From assembly GCA_000169075.1 (NCBI GenBank), contig AAVT01000001.1:571201-635200 (forward strand): 64,000 nt of DNA. The letters run 5' to 3'. Below are positions 42,711 to 50,251 of this stretch, in pieces. Position numbers and translations under genes: made by a program. Numbering within the stretch: the first letter of the stretch is position 1; each line of letters begins with the position of its first letter. The notes below the pieces were generated by a model. That model was not told the origin of the DNA. It was given only the letters and a program-made list of their open reading frames with translations, and ran no database searches. This DNA is from a marine gamma proteobacterium HTCC2143. Lineage in GTDB: Bacteria; Pseudomonadota; Gammaproteobacteria; Pseudomonadales; Dasaniaceae.

Positions 42711-44129
42711 TCAATTGAACTTGGTCATCACCTTACCGAACAGGTCTTCATCGCTACGTAATTCTTTGTTGTTCTCAAGAGGCTTCGAGATCCAAGTGAC
42801 ATTGATTAAATCTTCCCAGGTTATGTTGTTATTAGTGCCATTCCCTCCCCAAGAACCACAACCCAATGAAAATGTCTGACGCATACCATTCCACAAATTT
42901 CCACTATTAGAAGCCGCCTGTGGTTGATTTACCATGACTCTAGACGTTTTTGTGTTCATGCCAAATTTCAAAATATTGTCGTCACTGTAAGAATATATTC
43001 CACAGGAATGTCCCTGCCCTTGGTATGCCTGAATACGGTTTGTTAGGTCAATAGCCTCATCGATATCCGCAACTTTATAAAACGCCATAACGACAGACAT
43101 TTTCTCTCCCGAGAATGGATACTCTGCTCCCGCACCTGTTTCAGGAACGATAAAAAAGCTTTTACCATCGGGAAGATCAATACCCGCCATTTCAGCCAAT
43201 ACTTCTGCCGGCTGTGCGACGATTTTGTTATCTATATGTCCGTGATTCCAAATAATCGCTTCTAGTTTGCCCTTGTCTTGTAAGCTTGCAAGATAACCGC
43301 CCTGAGCCTGCAGGTTGACTAATAGTTGGTCATACACTGACGCAACTGCTATCACTGCATTGTCAGATGAACACGACGCTGCCAAATCCAGTGTTTTTGA
43401 TAGCTGAATCTTTTCTGCTGCTTCATCAATATTTGCTGTTTCATCGACGGTAATAACAGCGTTACCTGCGCCTACTCCCAACGCCGGAGTTCCAGACGAA
43501 TAAGCTGCGTCGACCATAGCCGCACCACCAGTTGCCAGAACGCGGTCACATTGCTTCATGAGTTCCTCGGTCGTCTCCAGTGAAGGTATATCAATTGCAA
43601 TCACCAAATCCTCCGGTGCTCCGCAGGCTTTAATTGCCTCACGCATTAAATCGCTGATCTTTTTGTTAGTTAACTTCGACCGAGGATGTGGCGCTAAGAT
43701 AATGGAGTTGCGACCTTTGATCGCAGATATCGCTTTTATGACAGGTGTTGCCTCTGGGTTGGTGCAAGGAATTAACGCTCCAACAACACCCATTGGCTTA
43801 GCAATTTTAACAATATTGCGGATTTTGTCTTCCTCAATAATCCCCACAGATTTGTCGTCGATAATATCCATCAATGTAGCGCGCGTTTTGCGAGAGATTT
43901 TTAAAAACTTCCCCTCATAATTGCCGAGTTGGGTTTCGTCCACTGTAAATTGAGCTATTTCTTCGGCAACTCCAGGTCGACATACCGACCAAACCATGGC
44001 GGTAATCAGCTCATCAACCTGTTCTTGGGAATAATGTTCGATCTGCTGCTGTGCGGCTTTAGAACGTTCGATCAGACCCCTAATGCTTTCAGCCGCTTCG
44101 ACAGCTACGGAATTGCTTTCTTCGCTCAT
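42711..44129 (-). CDS. Acylating (CoA-dependent) aldehyde dehydrogenase, SauS/EutE-like
   Basis: 472 residues. Unlike classical aldehyde dehydrogenases it belongs to the CoA-acylating group with sulfoacetaldehyde (SauS), EutE and the AdhE N-domain: VGVVGALIPCTNPEATPVIK-like segment (MGVVGALIPCTNPEATPVIK), RNSIILAPHPRSK, YSSGTPALGVGAGNAVIT, and DLAASCSSDNAVI with catalytic Cys at about 253. It converts an aldehyde, CoA and NAD to acyl-CoA. ATG 44129 has GGAG 7 bases upstream; the frame is open nine codons further. It heads the valine operon exactly where MmsA (methylmalonate-semialdehyde dehydrogenase) would be. The true substrate is open: methylmalonate semialdehyde, propionaldehyde or isobutyraldehyde. 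Confidence 0.87.
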   Translation of the reverse strand: MSEESNSVAVEAAESIRGLIERSKAAQQQIEHYSQEQVDELITAMVWSVCRPGVAEEIAQFTVDETQLGNYEGKFLKISRKTRATLMDIIDDKSVGIIEEDKIRNIVKIAKPMGVVGALIPCTNPEATPVIKAISAIKGRNSIILAPHPRSKLTNKKISDLMREAIKACGAPEDLVIAIDIPSLETTEELMKQCDRVLATGGAAMVDAAYSSGTPALGVGAGNAVITVDETANIDEAAEKIQLSKTLDLAASCSSDNAVIAVASVYDQLLVNLQAQGGYLASLQDKGKLEAIIWNHGHIDNKIVAQPAEVLAEMAGIDLPDGKSFFIVPETGAGAEYPFSGEKMSVVMAFYKVADIDEAIDLTNRIQAYQGQGHSCGIYSYSDDNILKFGMNTKTSRVMVNQPQAASNSGNLWNGMRQTFSLGCGSWGGNGTNNNITWEDLINVTWISKPLENNKELRSDEDLFGKVMTKFN

Positions 44130-44328
44130 TTTATTCTCCAAATTGACTATGGTCATGTACTTTTAAGTGCAACGGCTTTTTAGCCCACTATAAAAACACA
44201 CAACGGACATAAGACTGAATTCACTATCTTAGCTTTTTGATGGACTATATTACTATTATTATCGTATATTTACGCTGAATCGAAAAAACTGTGTCTGGCA
44301 GCTTAGGTTTCATCTCTGCACGGAGTAT

Positions 44329-45213
44329 ATGTTGAGCACTACATCCCAATGGCCATTGACCACGAAAGCGGTGAGGCTGATTACCCCCGGGTTTATGTTG
44401 GATCATTTGCGGCAAAACCCGTTAACACGGGCCTGTTACCCCACGTCTTTTGGGTATTATCCCTACGCCAAGGGACACCAAATGCTGCGAGATGACCACA
44501 GTGACAACCTACTTATCTATTGTGAAGATGGTAATGGGCATGTAAAGACAGATAAATTTTACGGTCCAGTAACTAAAGGCGACGTCATCTTATTGCCCTC
44601 TGGCCACGCCCATCATTATTGGGCCAGTGACGATAATCCATGGACAATCTATTGGGTGCATTTTGATGGCTTACAAGCGAATCAACTGATTAAGGAACTC
44701 GACTTCGATGCCGAGCAGGTAGTCGCCTCTATAGGCCAGCAACCGCTGCTGGCGAGCGATTTTAATCGTCTGCTAAGTTTGCGTCAAAGCGGCTATCGCC
44801 AAACTGTATTTAATTATGCCGCTGCTCTTACTCGCCAAATCCTTTATTTCCTAGCGTTGCAAATTCGATCTAGCAATACCTTAAGGCGGCATAATTTTAA
44901 TTTGGACGAGCTTCGTAGTTTGATGCTGGAGAATATCGAAGGGGATCTTGATCTGGACACCATGGCCGCCTGTGCACAGTTATCTCGACATCACTTTGCA
45001 GACAAATATAAAAAGCTAACGGGCATATCTCCCGTGAAACACTTTATTCACTTAAAAATGGAACGCGCCTGCTATCTTCTAGACACCAGCAACAACTCCG
45101 CAAAGCAGGTAAGCGCGCATTTAGGCTACACAGACCCGCTCTATTTTTCGCGCTTGTTTAAAAAAGTGATTGGAATTTCACCCAGCGCATACCGAAAGGG
45201 TTTACGAGGTTAA
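44329..45213 (+). CDS. AraC-family regulator of the valine operon (MmsR-like)
   Basis: 294 residues. An N-terminal cupin-like ligand domain (LIYCEDGNGHVKTDKFYGPV; LLPSGHAHHYWASDDNPW; IYWVHFDG) is followed by the double helix-turn-helix (LDTMAACAQLSRHHFADKYK; VSAHLGYTDPLYFSRLFKK). It is divergent from the five-gene operon with about 200 bases between the starts, like mmsR beside mmsAB in Pseudomonas aeruginosa, where the AraC protein activates valine genes on 3-hydroxyisobutyrate. GGAG precedes the ATG closely (3 bases), and a TTG follows at once as an alternative. Confidence 0.92.
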   Translation: MLSTTSQWPLTTKAVRLITPGFMLDHLRQNPLTRACYPTSFGYYPYAKGHQMLRDDHSDNLLIYCEDGNGHVKTDKFYGPVTKGDVILLPSGHAHHYWASDDNPWTIYWVHFDGLQANQLIKELDFDAEQVVASIGQQPLLASDFNRLLSLRQSGYRQTVFNYAAALTRQILYFLALQIRSSNTLRRHNFNLDELRSLMLENIEGDLDLDTMAACAQLSRHHFADKYKKLTGISPVKHFIHLKMERACYLLDTSNNSAKQVSAHLGYTDPLYFSRLFKKVIGISPSAYRKGLRG

Positions 45214-45260
45214 GACACACAGTTTTTATTCGACATTAACGGAATTGCTTAACATTCGTA

Positions 45261-45557
45261 TCAGAAATTTTTTGTTAGATACAATGACTTGAGTTCCTTC
45301 ATATTCCCAACCCAGCTAGCACTGCGGTGGTCCCCATATAAAAAAGCACCAGGCATCCTTAATAGAACTCTATGTTTCCCTAAACCAAGAAAAACAAATA
45401 AAAGTGAACCCATAAGGTTATTGCCAACTACGGGATAAGCTGCTACGGCAAATTCTGGGTTATAGGCTACATAAATTAAAGTTAAAGCATTTATAAAAAG
45501 AAAGATGGTAAACATATGCCAAAAGACAATGCTTAACGATTTCGTTAATGTCTCCAT
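45261..45557 (-). CDS. Hypothetical membrane protein
   Basis: 98 residues with two hydrophobic helices (FWHMFTIFLFINALTLIYVA and a second around NNLMGSLLFVFLGLGK) and a positively charged loop. No known family. There is no strong ribosome site. It lies at the left end of the A/T-rich island, so it may be accessory. Confidence 0.42.
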   Translation of the reverse strand: METLTKSLSIVFWHMFTIFLFINALTLIYVAYNPEFAVAAYPVVGNNLMGSLLFVFLGLGKHRVLLRMPGAFLYGDHRSASWVGNMKELKSLYLTKNF

Positions 45558-45722
45558 ATCACTATCATTTACATTGCTAGTATAAATTTTCCCCCCGGTG
45601 AGTCGCGAAAAACCATACCTGCTAGAGAAATAAAAGCCGCAGTCATCAAAGGCAATTAATTCATTTACTTTTCCTCAATAGGCATCATAGCCTACTCAAT
45701 AATTGCGGAGCGCCTTAAACAC

Positions 45723-45886
45723 CTAATAAAATTGCGCTTCAAACAAGTTCAGTACGGTCATCCCGATAACGATCAAGAATAAACCATCGCCCTTTACCAA
45801 TTTGATGTCAATTCCTCCGATGGAGGCTGGGTTTTCTACTACGACACGCTTCTTGAAATCTATCTTTAACAGACGATTTGATTCTC
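45723..45886 (-). pseudogene. Gene fragment: C-terminus of a membrane protein
   Basis: The minus strand encodes 54 codons, ending at TAG 45723-45725, with a soluble part (ENPASIGGIDIKLVKGDG) and a final hydrophobic helix (LFLIVIGMTVLNLFEAQFY). The frame begins at a stop inside repeat A copy 1, so the coding piece is cut by that repeat. Probably the tail of a gene broken by the rearrangement. Confidence 0.32.
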
Positions 45887-45973
45887 AACTGAGTCTGCTT
45901 AGTGTTCATAACAGATACCTATCATCGTCTGAAACGCTCTGAATGAACGCCTCCAGTACGCTTGATTCAGACA
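45859..45973. repeat. Repeat A, copy 1 (115 bp)
   Basis: 115 bases with three differences from copy 2 at 47707-47821. It contains an 8-base inverted repeat (CAGACGAT at 45870-45877, ATCGTCTG at 45924-45931). On the minus strand it carries the same reading frame end (SESSVLEAFIQSVSDDDRYL) as the small ORF in copy 2, but lacks that ORF's start. Confidence 0.9.
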
Positions 45974-45975
45974 AG

Positions 45976-46676
45976 CCCCAAGAGGCTAGAAGATAGAATG
46001 AATATAATAAAAGCTATTGTTTTTATAATTCATTTCCTCTTTTTGCTCCAAATTCATCTTCAAGTGCAGATGCTACATCAAGTAACTCATCTTTGTCTCC
46101 ACGACCTGATGCGACCCATTTATCAACCCAATCAATAATTGTTTCTTTTTTTCCATCAACAATATCATATGCATTAAAATCAACATCCCCATTCTCAAAA
46201 TTGAAAAAATATTCTTCATATGTTTCATTCATTCCCGCAGCTAAAATTCTTTTAAATAAATGTTGTGGAGGGTATATATTAGTTGTTACTTGAAACTTTG
46301 GACAAATTATTTGATTTTTATAAGTATTTAAAAAACTATTAAAATATTGAGGAAATTCTGATTTAATACCTTTATAGTCCAAATAAGTTCTCATTGTTTC
46401 TTCCCATTTAGGAACATCATAAGCTTTTTGTCTTGCTACAATTACATCAGAGCATAGCTTATGAGCGACTTCTTTTACTTTATCATCGCTAATTCTTGTC
46501 CCAACTTTCAAAATACTGCTCAACCCAGCATTTGACTCAGCTACACCATTCAAAGGGCGAGTAACATGATCAGAAGTATCTGTTGCCCGAGCGAAAGAGT
46601 TAAAGCTAACTAACGCAGTTATTAAAACGATAATTGTTTTCATAAAATAAAATTCCTTTGTTGTTTCTATCTTTAA
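45976..46676. repeat. Repeat B, copy 1 (about 700 bp, contains the exported-protein gene)
   Basis: Matches 47019-47717. The gene ends and flanks are nearly identical between copies (33 bases before the start codon identical, about 60 around the stop nearly so), while the middle of the gene has diverged. The left end meets repeat A, the right end repeat C. Confidence 0.9.
46023..46643 (-). CDS. Exported protein of unknown function, paralogue 1
   Basis: 206 residues with a clear signal peptide (KTIIVLITALVSFNSFARA), so periplasmic or secreted. The mature part is charged and soluble, with two conserved Cys (LCSDV; IICPKF), a PPQHLFKRILAAGMNETYEE core, and the end EFGAKRGNEL. The tail (KKETIIDWVDKWVASGRGDK) resembles ends of ankyrin-like proteins, but this is weak. 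No known domain. AAGGA lies upstream with a long spacer of about 11 bases. It aligns end to end without gaps with paralogue 2 (47064-47684). Confidence 0.8.
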   Translation of the reverse strand: MKTIIVLITALVSFNSFARATDTSDHVTRPLNGVAESNAGLSSILKVGTRISDDKVKEVAHKLCSDVIVARQKAYDVPKWEETMRTYLDYKGIKSEFPQYFNSFLNTYKNQIICPKFQVTTNIYPPQHLFKRILAAGMNETYEEYFFNFENGDVDFNAYDIVDGKKETIIDWVDKWVASGRGDKDELLDVASALEDEFGAKRGNEL

Positions 46677-46725
46677 ACTATCGCTAGAAATGCTGAAATG
46701 AGTGATTTTTGACCCTGTTGAGAAT
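46676..46725. repeat. Repeat C, copy 1 (50 bp)
   Basis: 50 bases with two differences from 47951-48000. In copy 2 this sequence is the 3' end of the recombinase-like frame; here it sits between the integrase stop and the start region of paralogue 1, cut off from its gene. Confidence 0.9.
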
Positions 46726-46731
46726 TTCCAA

Positions 46732-47028
46732 TTATTGAGATATTACCAGACCATCATCTGAGATCTTGAAATGCTTTAACGCTTCTGACGTCGCCATATC
46801 TGCACTGAACTTCATGTAAGTATTTTCAATATGTGAAATACTTGTGCCCGCCATCTTCGACAACGCGACGATATTCATACCCGATTTCACTCGACACGTT
46901 ATGCCGAAATGTCTCAATGAGTACCAAGTTAGACTGCGCGCCTTCCAACCACTGAGACCAATCCCATCCATTAGCTCACGCCAATACAGAGCCCAGTGCC
47001 GAGCAGAAACCTGTTTGTCCCCAGAGAC
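46732..47028 (-). pseudogene. Tyrosine recombinase (integrase), C-terminal fragment
   Basis: About 97 codons of the catalytic domain end. VSGDKQVSARHWALYWRELM is the usual helix before the active site, WYSLRHFGITCRVKSG carries the Arg of box II, VALSKMAGTSISHIENTYMK has the nucleophile Tyr. The catalytic-domain start, the first Arg and the N-terminal arm are missing; the left part of the frame runs into repeat B copy 2, where the fragment begins. No intact integrase remains in the window. Confidence 0.78.
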
Positions 47029-47717
47029 TAGAAGACAGAATGAATATAATAAAAACTATTTTTTTATAATTCATTTCCTCTTTTTGCTCCAAATTCATCT
47101 GCTAGGCTGTAGGCTACGTCCCTTAATTCTTCAGCATCGCCTTTTCCTTGAGCTATCCAGCTTTCAACCCAGTCTAAAACGGTTTCTTTTTTGCCGTTTA
47201 CTATCTCGTAAGCATTAAAATCAATATCGCCCTCTTCTAAATCAAAGAAATACTCTTCATAGGTTTCATTCATTCCTACTGCAAGTATTCTTTTAAATAG
47301 ATGTTGAGGAGGAAAAATACGAGATGATACTTTATACTGTGGGCATATAATCTTATTTTTATGCGTATTCAAAAAAGTATTAAAAAAAACTCTGAATTCT
47401 TTATCATTACCTTTAAAACCTAGATACTTCTCCATTGTTTCTTTCCAAGGAGGCATATCTTGTCCTTTTAATCTTGCGTAATTAACATTATTACAGAGGG
47501 CTTTAGCCACATCTTTTATCTGCTCATCAGAGATTTCTGTTCCAACTTTCAAAATATTACTTAACCCAGCATTTGACTCAGCAGGCTTACTTAAGGGATA
47601 AGTAATACGCTCGATAGTATCCGTTGCCCGAGCGAAAGAGTTAAAACTAACTAACGCAGTTATTAAAACGATAATTGTTTTCATAAAATAAAATTCCTTT
47701 GTTGTTTCTATCTTTAA
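47019..47717. repeat. Repeat B, copy 2 (about 700 bp)
   Basis: Second copy of the unit at 45976-46676, holding paralogue 2. Here the left end joins the integrase fragment and the right end repeat A copy 2, so the two B copies have different neighbours on both sides. Confidence 0.9.
47064..47684 (-). CDS. Exported protein of unknown function, paralogue 2
   Basis: 206 residues, the same length as paralogue 1 and alignable without a gap. The first 23 residues (signal peptide and ATDT) are identical, the PPQHLFKRILA-GMNETYEEYFF core and the EFGAKRGNEL end are shared, while residues 24-115 differ most. Same Cys positions. The identical ends and divergent centre suggest old duplication with later exchange at the ends. 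Function is unknown. Confidence 0.8.
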   Translation of the reverse strand: MKTIIVLITALVSFNSFARATDTIERITYPLSKPAESNAGLSNILKVGTEISDEQIKDVAKALCNNVNYARLKGQDMPPWKETMEKYLGFKGNDKEFRVFFNTFLNTHKNKIICPQYKVSSRIFPPQHLFKRILAVGMNETYEEYFFDLEEGDIDFNAYEIVNGKKETVLDWVESWIAQGKGDAEELRDVAYSLADEFGAKRGNEL

Positions 47718-47821
47718 CAGACGATTTGATTCTCAAATGAGTCTGCTTAGTGTTCATAACAGATACCTATCATCGTCTGAAACGCTCTGAGTGAACGCCT
47801 CCAGCACGCTTGATTCAGACA
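47707..47821. repeat. Repeat A, copy 2 (115 bp)
   Basis: See 45859-45973. Here it lies upstream of paralogue 2 and includes most of the small ORF 47754-47900. Confidence 0.9.
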
Positions 47822-47900
47822 TAGCACTGAGCGCGCAGAGCAATGAGAATGCGTTCCAGAGACTCCTGTCGCAGTTTAAATAGACTTTTGAATGCTTCAC
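47754..47900 (-). CDS. Possible 48-residue small protein
   Basis: A GTG start with AGGAG seven bases upstream opens a 48-codon frame on the minus strand, ending inside repeat A. The product (KHSKVYLNCDRSLWNAFSLL; then SESSVLEAFTQSVSDDDRYL) has no recognised family. The good ribosome site argues for translation; the small size and repeat location argue against. The same C-terminal half is present without a start in repeat A copy 1. Confidence 0.33.
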   Translation of the reverse strand: MKHSKVYLNCDRSLWNAFSLLCALSAMSESSVLEAFTQSVSDDDRYLL

Positions 47901-47948
47901 TAGATACTCCTGATGTTAGTACAGAAGATATTTATATCTGTGTATCTT

Positions 47949-48295
47949 TCAACTATCGCTGGAAATGCTGAAATGAGTGATTTTTGACTCTGTTGAGAAT
48001 GTGCGTACTTCGAGACGAACTTTACGCTGATTGATTCGTTTGATCACAGAGTGAGCGTGTGAACCTGTTTCGCACCACCTCTTGCCAGTGACTGTCGTGA
48101 CACCTGATGCATTGAAGAACGCACTTATCTTTCGATAACTGAGTCCTTGCTCTTTATTCATACGCAAGATGAGTTCATACAACTCGTACTGACGATCACT
48201 GACAACCGCTTCCTGCGAGTCATCGTACGCAAGTGAGTAGTCAGAGAAACAAATATTAAATCGAACAGTTATGAAATCTAATTCACTGTTTTGTA
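47949..48295 (-). pseudogene. Recombinase-like fragment abutting glmS
   Basis: The frame is open from the very end of glmS (it runs out of the glmS stop region) to TGA at 47949-47951, about 115 codons. The middle (DRQYELYELILRMNKEQGLS; KISAFFNASGVTTVTGKRW; AHSVIKRINQRKVRLEV) resembles the helix-turn-helix DNA-binding segment found in site-specific recombinases and related small proteins; this is only a resemblance. A TTG at 48182 is the only possible start, so the 5' end is likely lost. The last 50 bases are repeat C copy 2. Confidence 0.45.
47951..48000. repeat. Repeat C, copy 2 (50 bp)
   Basis: 3' end of the recombinase-like frame; second copy at 46676-46725. Confidence 0.9.
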
Positions 48296-50128
48296 CTACT
48301 CTACAGTTACTGACTTTGCTAGATTCCGCGGCTGATCAACATCGGTACCCTTTAAAACAGCGACGTGATAGGACAGTAACTGCAACGGAATGGTATAAAT
48401 GATTGGAGCAATGACATCAGGTACATTGGGGACGTTCACCAGATTAATACCTTGGCTACTACTAAACCCCGACGCCTTGTCGGCAAAAACAAATAGCTGC
48501 CCTCCTCGAGCCTGCACCTCTTCTAGATTCGATTTCAGTTTCTCTAACAATTGATTATTCGGCGCCACAGCAACAACCGGCATATCAGCATCAACCAATG
48601 CGAGTGGGCCATGCTTGAGCTCGCCGGCGGCGTAGCTCTCTGCATGAATATAAGAGATTTCCTTGAGCTTTAGGGCTCCCTCCATCGCGATCGGCCATTG
48701 TGCACCCCGCCCTAAAAACAAAGCATGATGTTTTTCAGCAAACGCTTCAGCCATTTTATGAATCGTTTTGTCCAGTTTAAGTGTTTCCTCCATCAGGTTA
48801 GGAAGCTGGTGAAGGGCACTGACAATGTCAGCTTCCTGATTTTGATCGAGGTTTTTTCGTCGACCCAGAGCTACGGTCAGCAACATCAAAGCCACTAGTT
48901 GAGTGGTGAATGCTTTAGTTGAAGCAACACCAATTTCAGGACCCGCTTCCGTCATTAGTGCCAAATCGGATTCACGAACCAAAGAACTTTGAGCCACGTT
49001 ACAAATAGTCATAGTCGCTGCGTAGCCCAGTGTTTTTGCGAGCCGAAGAGCTGCCAAAGAGTCGGCGGTTTCTCCTGACTGGGAAATAGTCACCAACAAG
49101 GTATCCTCTTGAACGACAAATTTGCGGTAGCGAAATTCGCTAGCTACCTCGACGCGACAGGGCACTCCAGCTATTCCCTCAATCCAATATTGCGCGACCA
49201 TCGCGGCGTGATAACTAGTACCGCAGGCGACAATCTGGACGGCTTTAGTTTTATCCAGCACAGCTTTCGCATTGATACCGAAGGCTTGTTCGAGAATGTG
49301 ATCTGTACCAAGTCTTCCAGCGAGGGTATTTCTGACAACGTCCGGCTGTTCGTAAATCTCCTTGAGCATGTAGTGACGATATTTTCCCTTATCGGCCGAC
49401 TCGGCCTTTTCGGTAATCCGATGAGTTTTCCGCTCTATTTCGGCCCCATCTTTATCCCATATTCTATAACTTGAGGGTGTGATTTCAGCGAAATCACCCT
49501 CCTCTAAATAGATAAAAGTATCGGTTACCTGGCGAAGAGCCAGCTGGTCGGACGCCAAGAAGTTCTCGCCTAATCCTAAACCGAGAACAAGAGGGCTACC
49601 ACTGCGAGCACAAATGATCCGATCAGGCTCGGTTTTGCTGATAACCGCCAAACCAAAGGCTCCCTCGAGTCTCTTTACAGCGGCATGTATCCCATCCAGT
49701 AAACTTAAGCCCGACGTCATTTCTAAGTGTATTAGATGAACAATTGTTTCCGAGTCCGTCTGAGATTTGAATTCATAACCCTTCTCCGTCAAATAACGAC
49801 GCAATTCTTCGTGGTTTTCAATAATTCCGTTATGTACCAATGCAATTTGATCATTAGACAGATGAGGGTGAGCGTTTTCTTCGGAAGGATGACCATGAGT
49901 TGCCCAGCGTGTGTGGGCAATCCCGGTTGAGCCAGACAGTGGTGCCTTGGAAACAGCGGCATCTAAGACAGCAACCTTCCCTAACGTTTTGTGACAGCCT
50001 ATCTCACCATTGCTGTCTATAATTGCCACGCCAGCCGAATCATAGCCTCGATATTCAAGACGTTTTAACCCTTCAACCAAAATTTCTGAAATTTCTCTTC
50101 GTGCTGCAGCACCGACGATTCCACACAT
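48296..50128 (-). CDS. glmS: Glucosamine-6-phosphate synthase (isomerizing)
   Basis: 610 residues. N-terminal glutaminase with the nucleophile Cys2 (MCGIVGAA), [13 protein letters not shown] and [18 protein letters not shown]; two SIS isomerase domains with [53 protein letters not shown]; and the conserved end NLAKSVTVE. It makes glucosamine-6-phosphate from fructose-6-phosphate and glutamine for cell-wall synthesis. Follows glmU at about 120 bases. The 3' end of glmS is the classic Tn7 attachment target, which matters because an island starts at its stop codon. Confidence 0.98.
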   Translation of the reverse strand: MCGIVGAAARREISEILVEGLKRLEYRGYDSAGVAIIDSNGEIGCHKTLGKVAVLDAAVSKAPLSGSTGIAHTRWATHGHPSEENAHPHLSNDQIALVHNGIIENHEELRRYLTEKGYEFKSQTDSETIVHLIHLEMTSGLSLLDGIHAAVKRLEGAFGLAVISKTEPDRIICARSGSPLVLGLGLGENFLASDQLALRQVTDTFIYLEEGDFAEITPSSYRIWDKDGAEIERKTHRITEKAESADKGKYRHYMLKEIYEQPDVVRNTLAGRLGTDHILEQAFGINAKAVLDKTKAVQIVACGTSYHAAMVAQYWIEGIAGVPCRVEVASEFRYRKFVVQEDTLLVTISQSGETADSLAALRLAKTLGYAATMTICNVAQSSLVRESDLALMTEAGPEIGVASTKAFTTQLVALMLLTVALGRRKNLDQNQEADIVSALHQLPNLMEETLKLDKTIHKMAEAFAEKHHALFLGRGAQWPIAMEGALKLKEISYIHAESYAAGELKHGPLALVDADMPVVAVAPNNQLLEKLKSNLEEVQARGGQLFVFADKASGFSSSQGINLVNVPNVPDVIAPIIYTIPLQLLSYHVAVLKGTDVDQPRNLAKSVTVE

Positions 50129-50251
50129 ATCATATCCCTCAATCTAACCGTCCCACGAACTGCATTAAAAAATAACGTTGGCATTAGTTATCTTTATCGT
50201 GTGAACAGCTTATTTCCGTTGTATTGTTTAATAAAACTACGCTTAAAAGTA

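Noticed and set aside
45859..47821. Chromosomal integron with attC sites
   Set aside because: Repeats A and C do not show the paired RYYYAAC / GTTRRRY core sites of attC, and no integron integrase is present; the integrase piece lacks the integron-specific part.
48200..48295. Tn7-like element end next to glmS
   Set aside because: No TGTGGG-type terminal repeat, no target duplication and no tns gene is visible, although the position fits.
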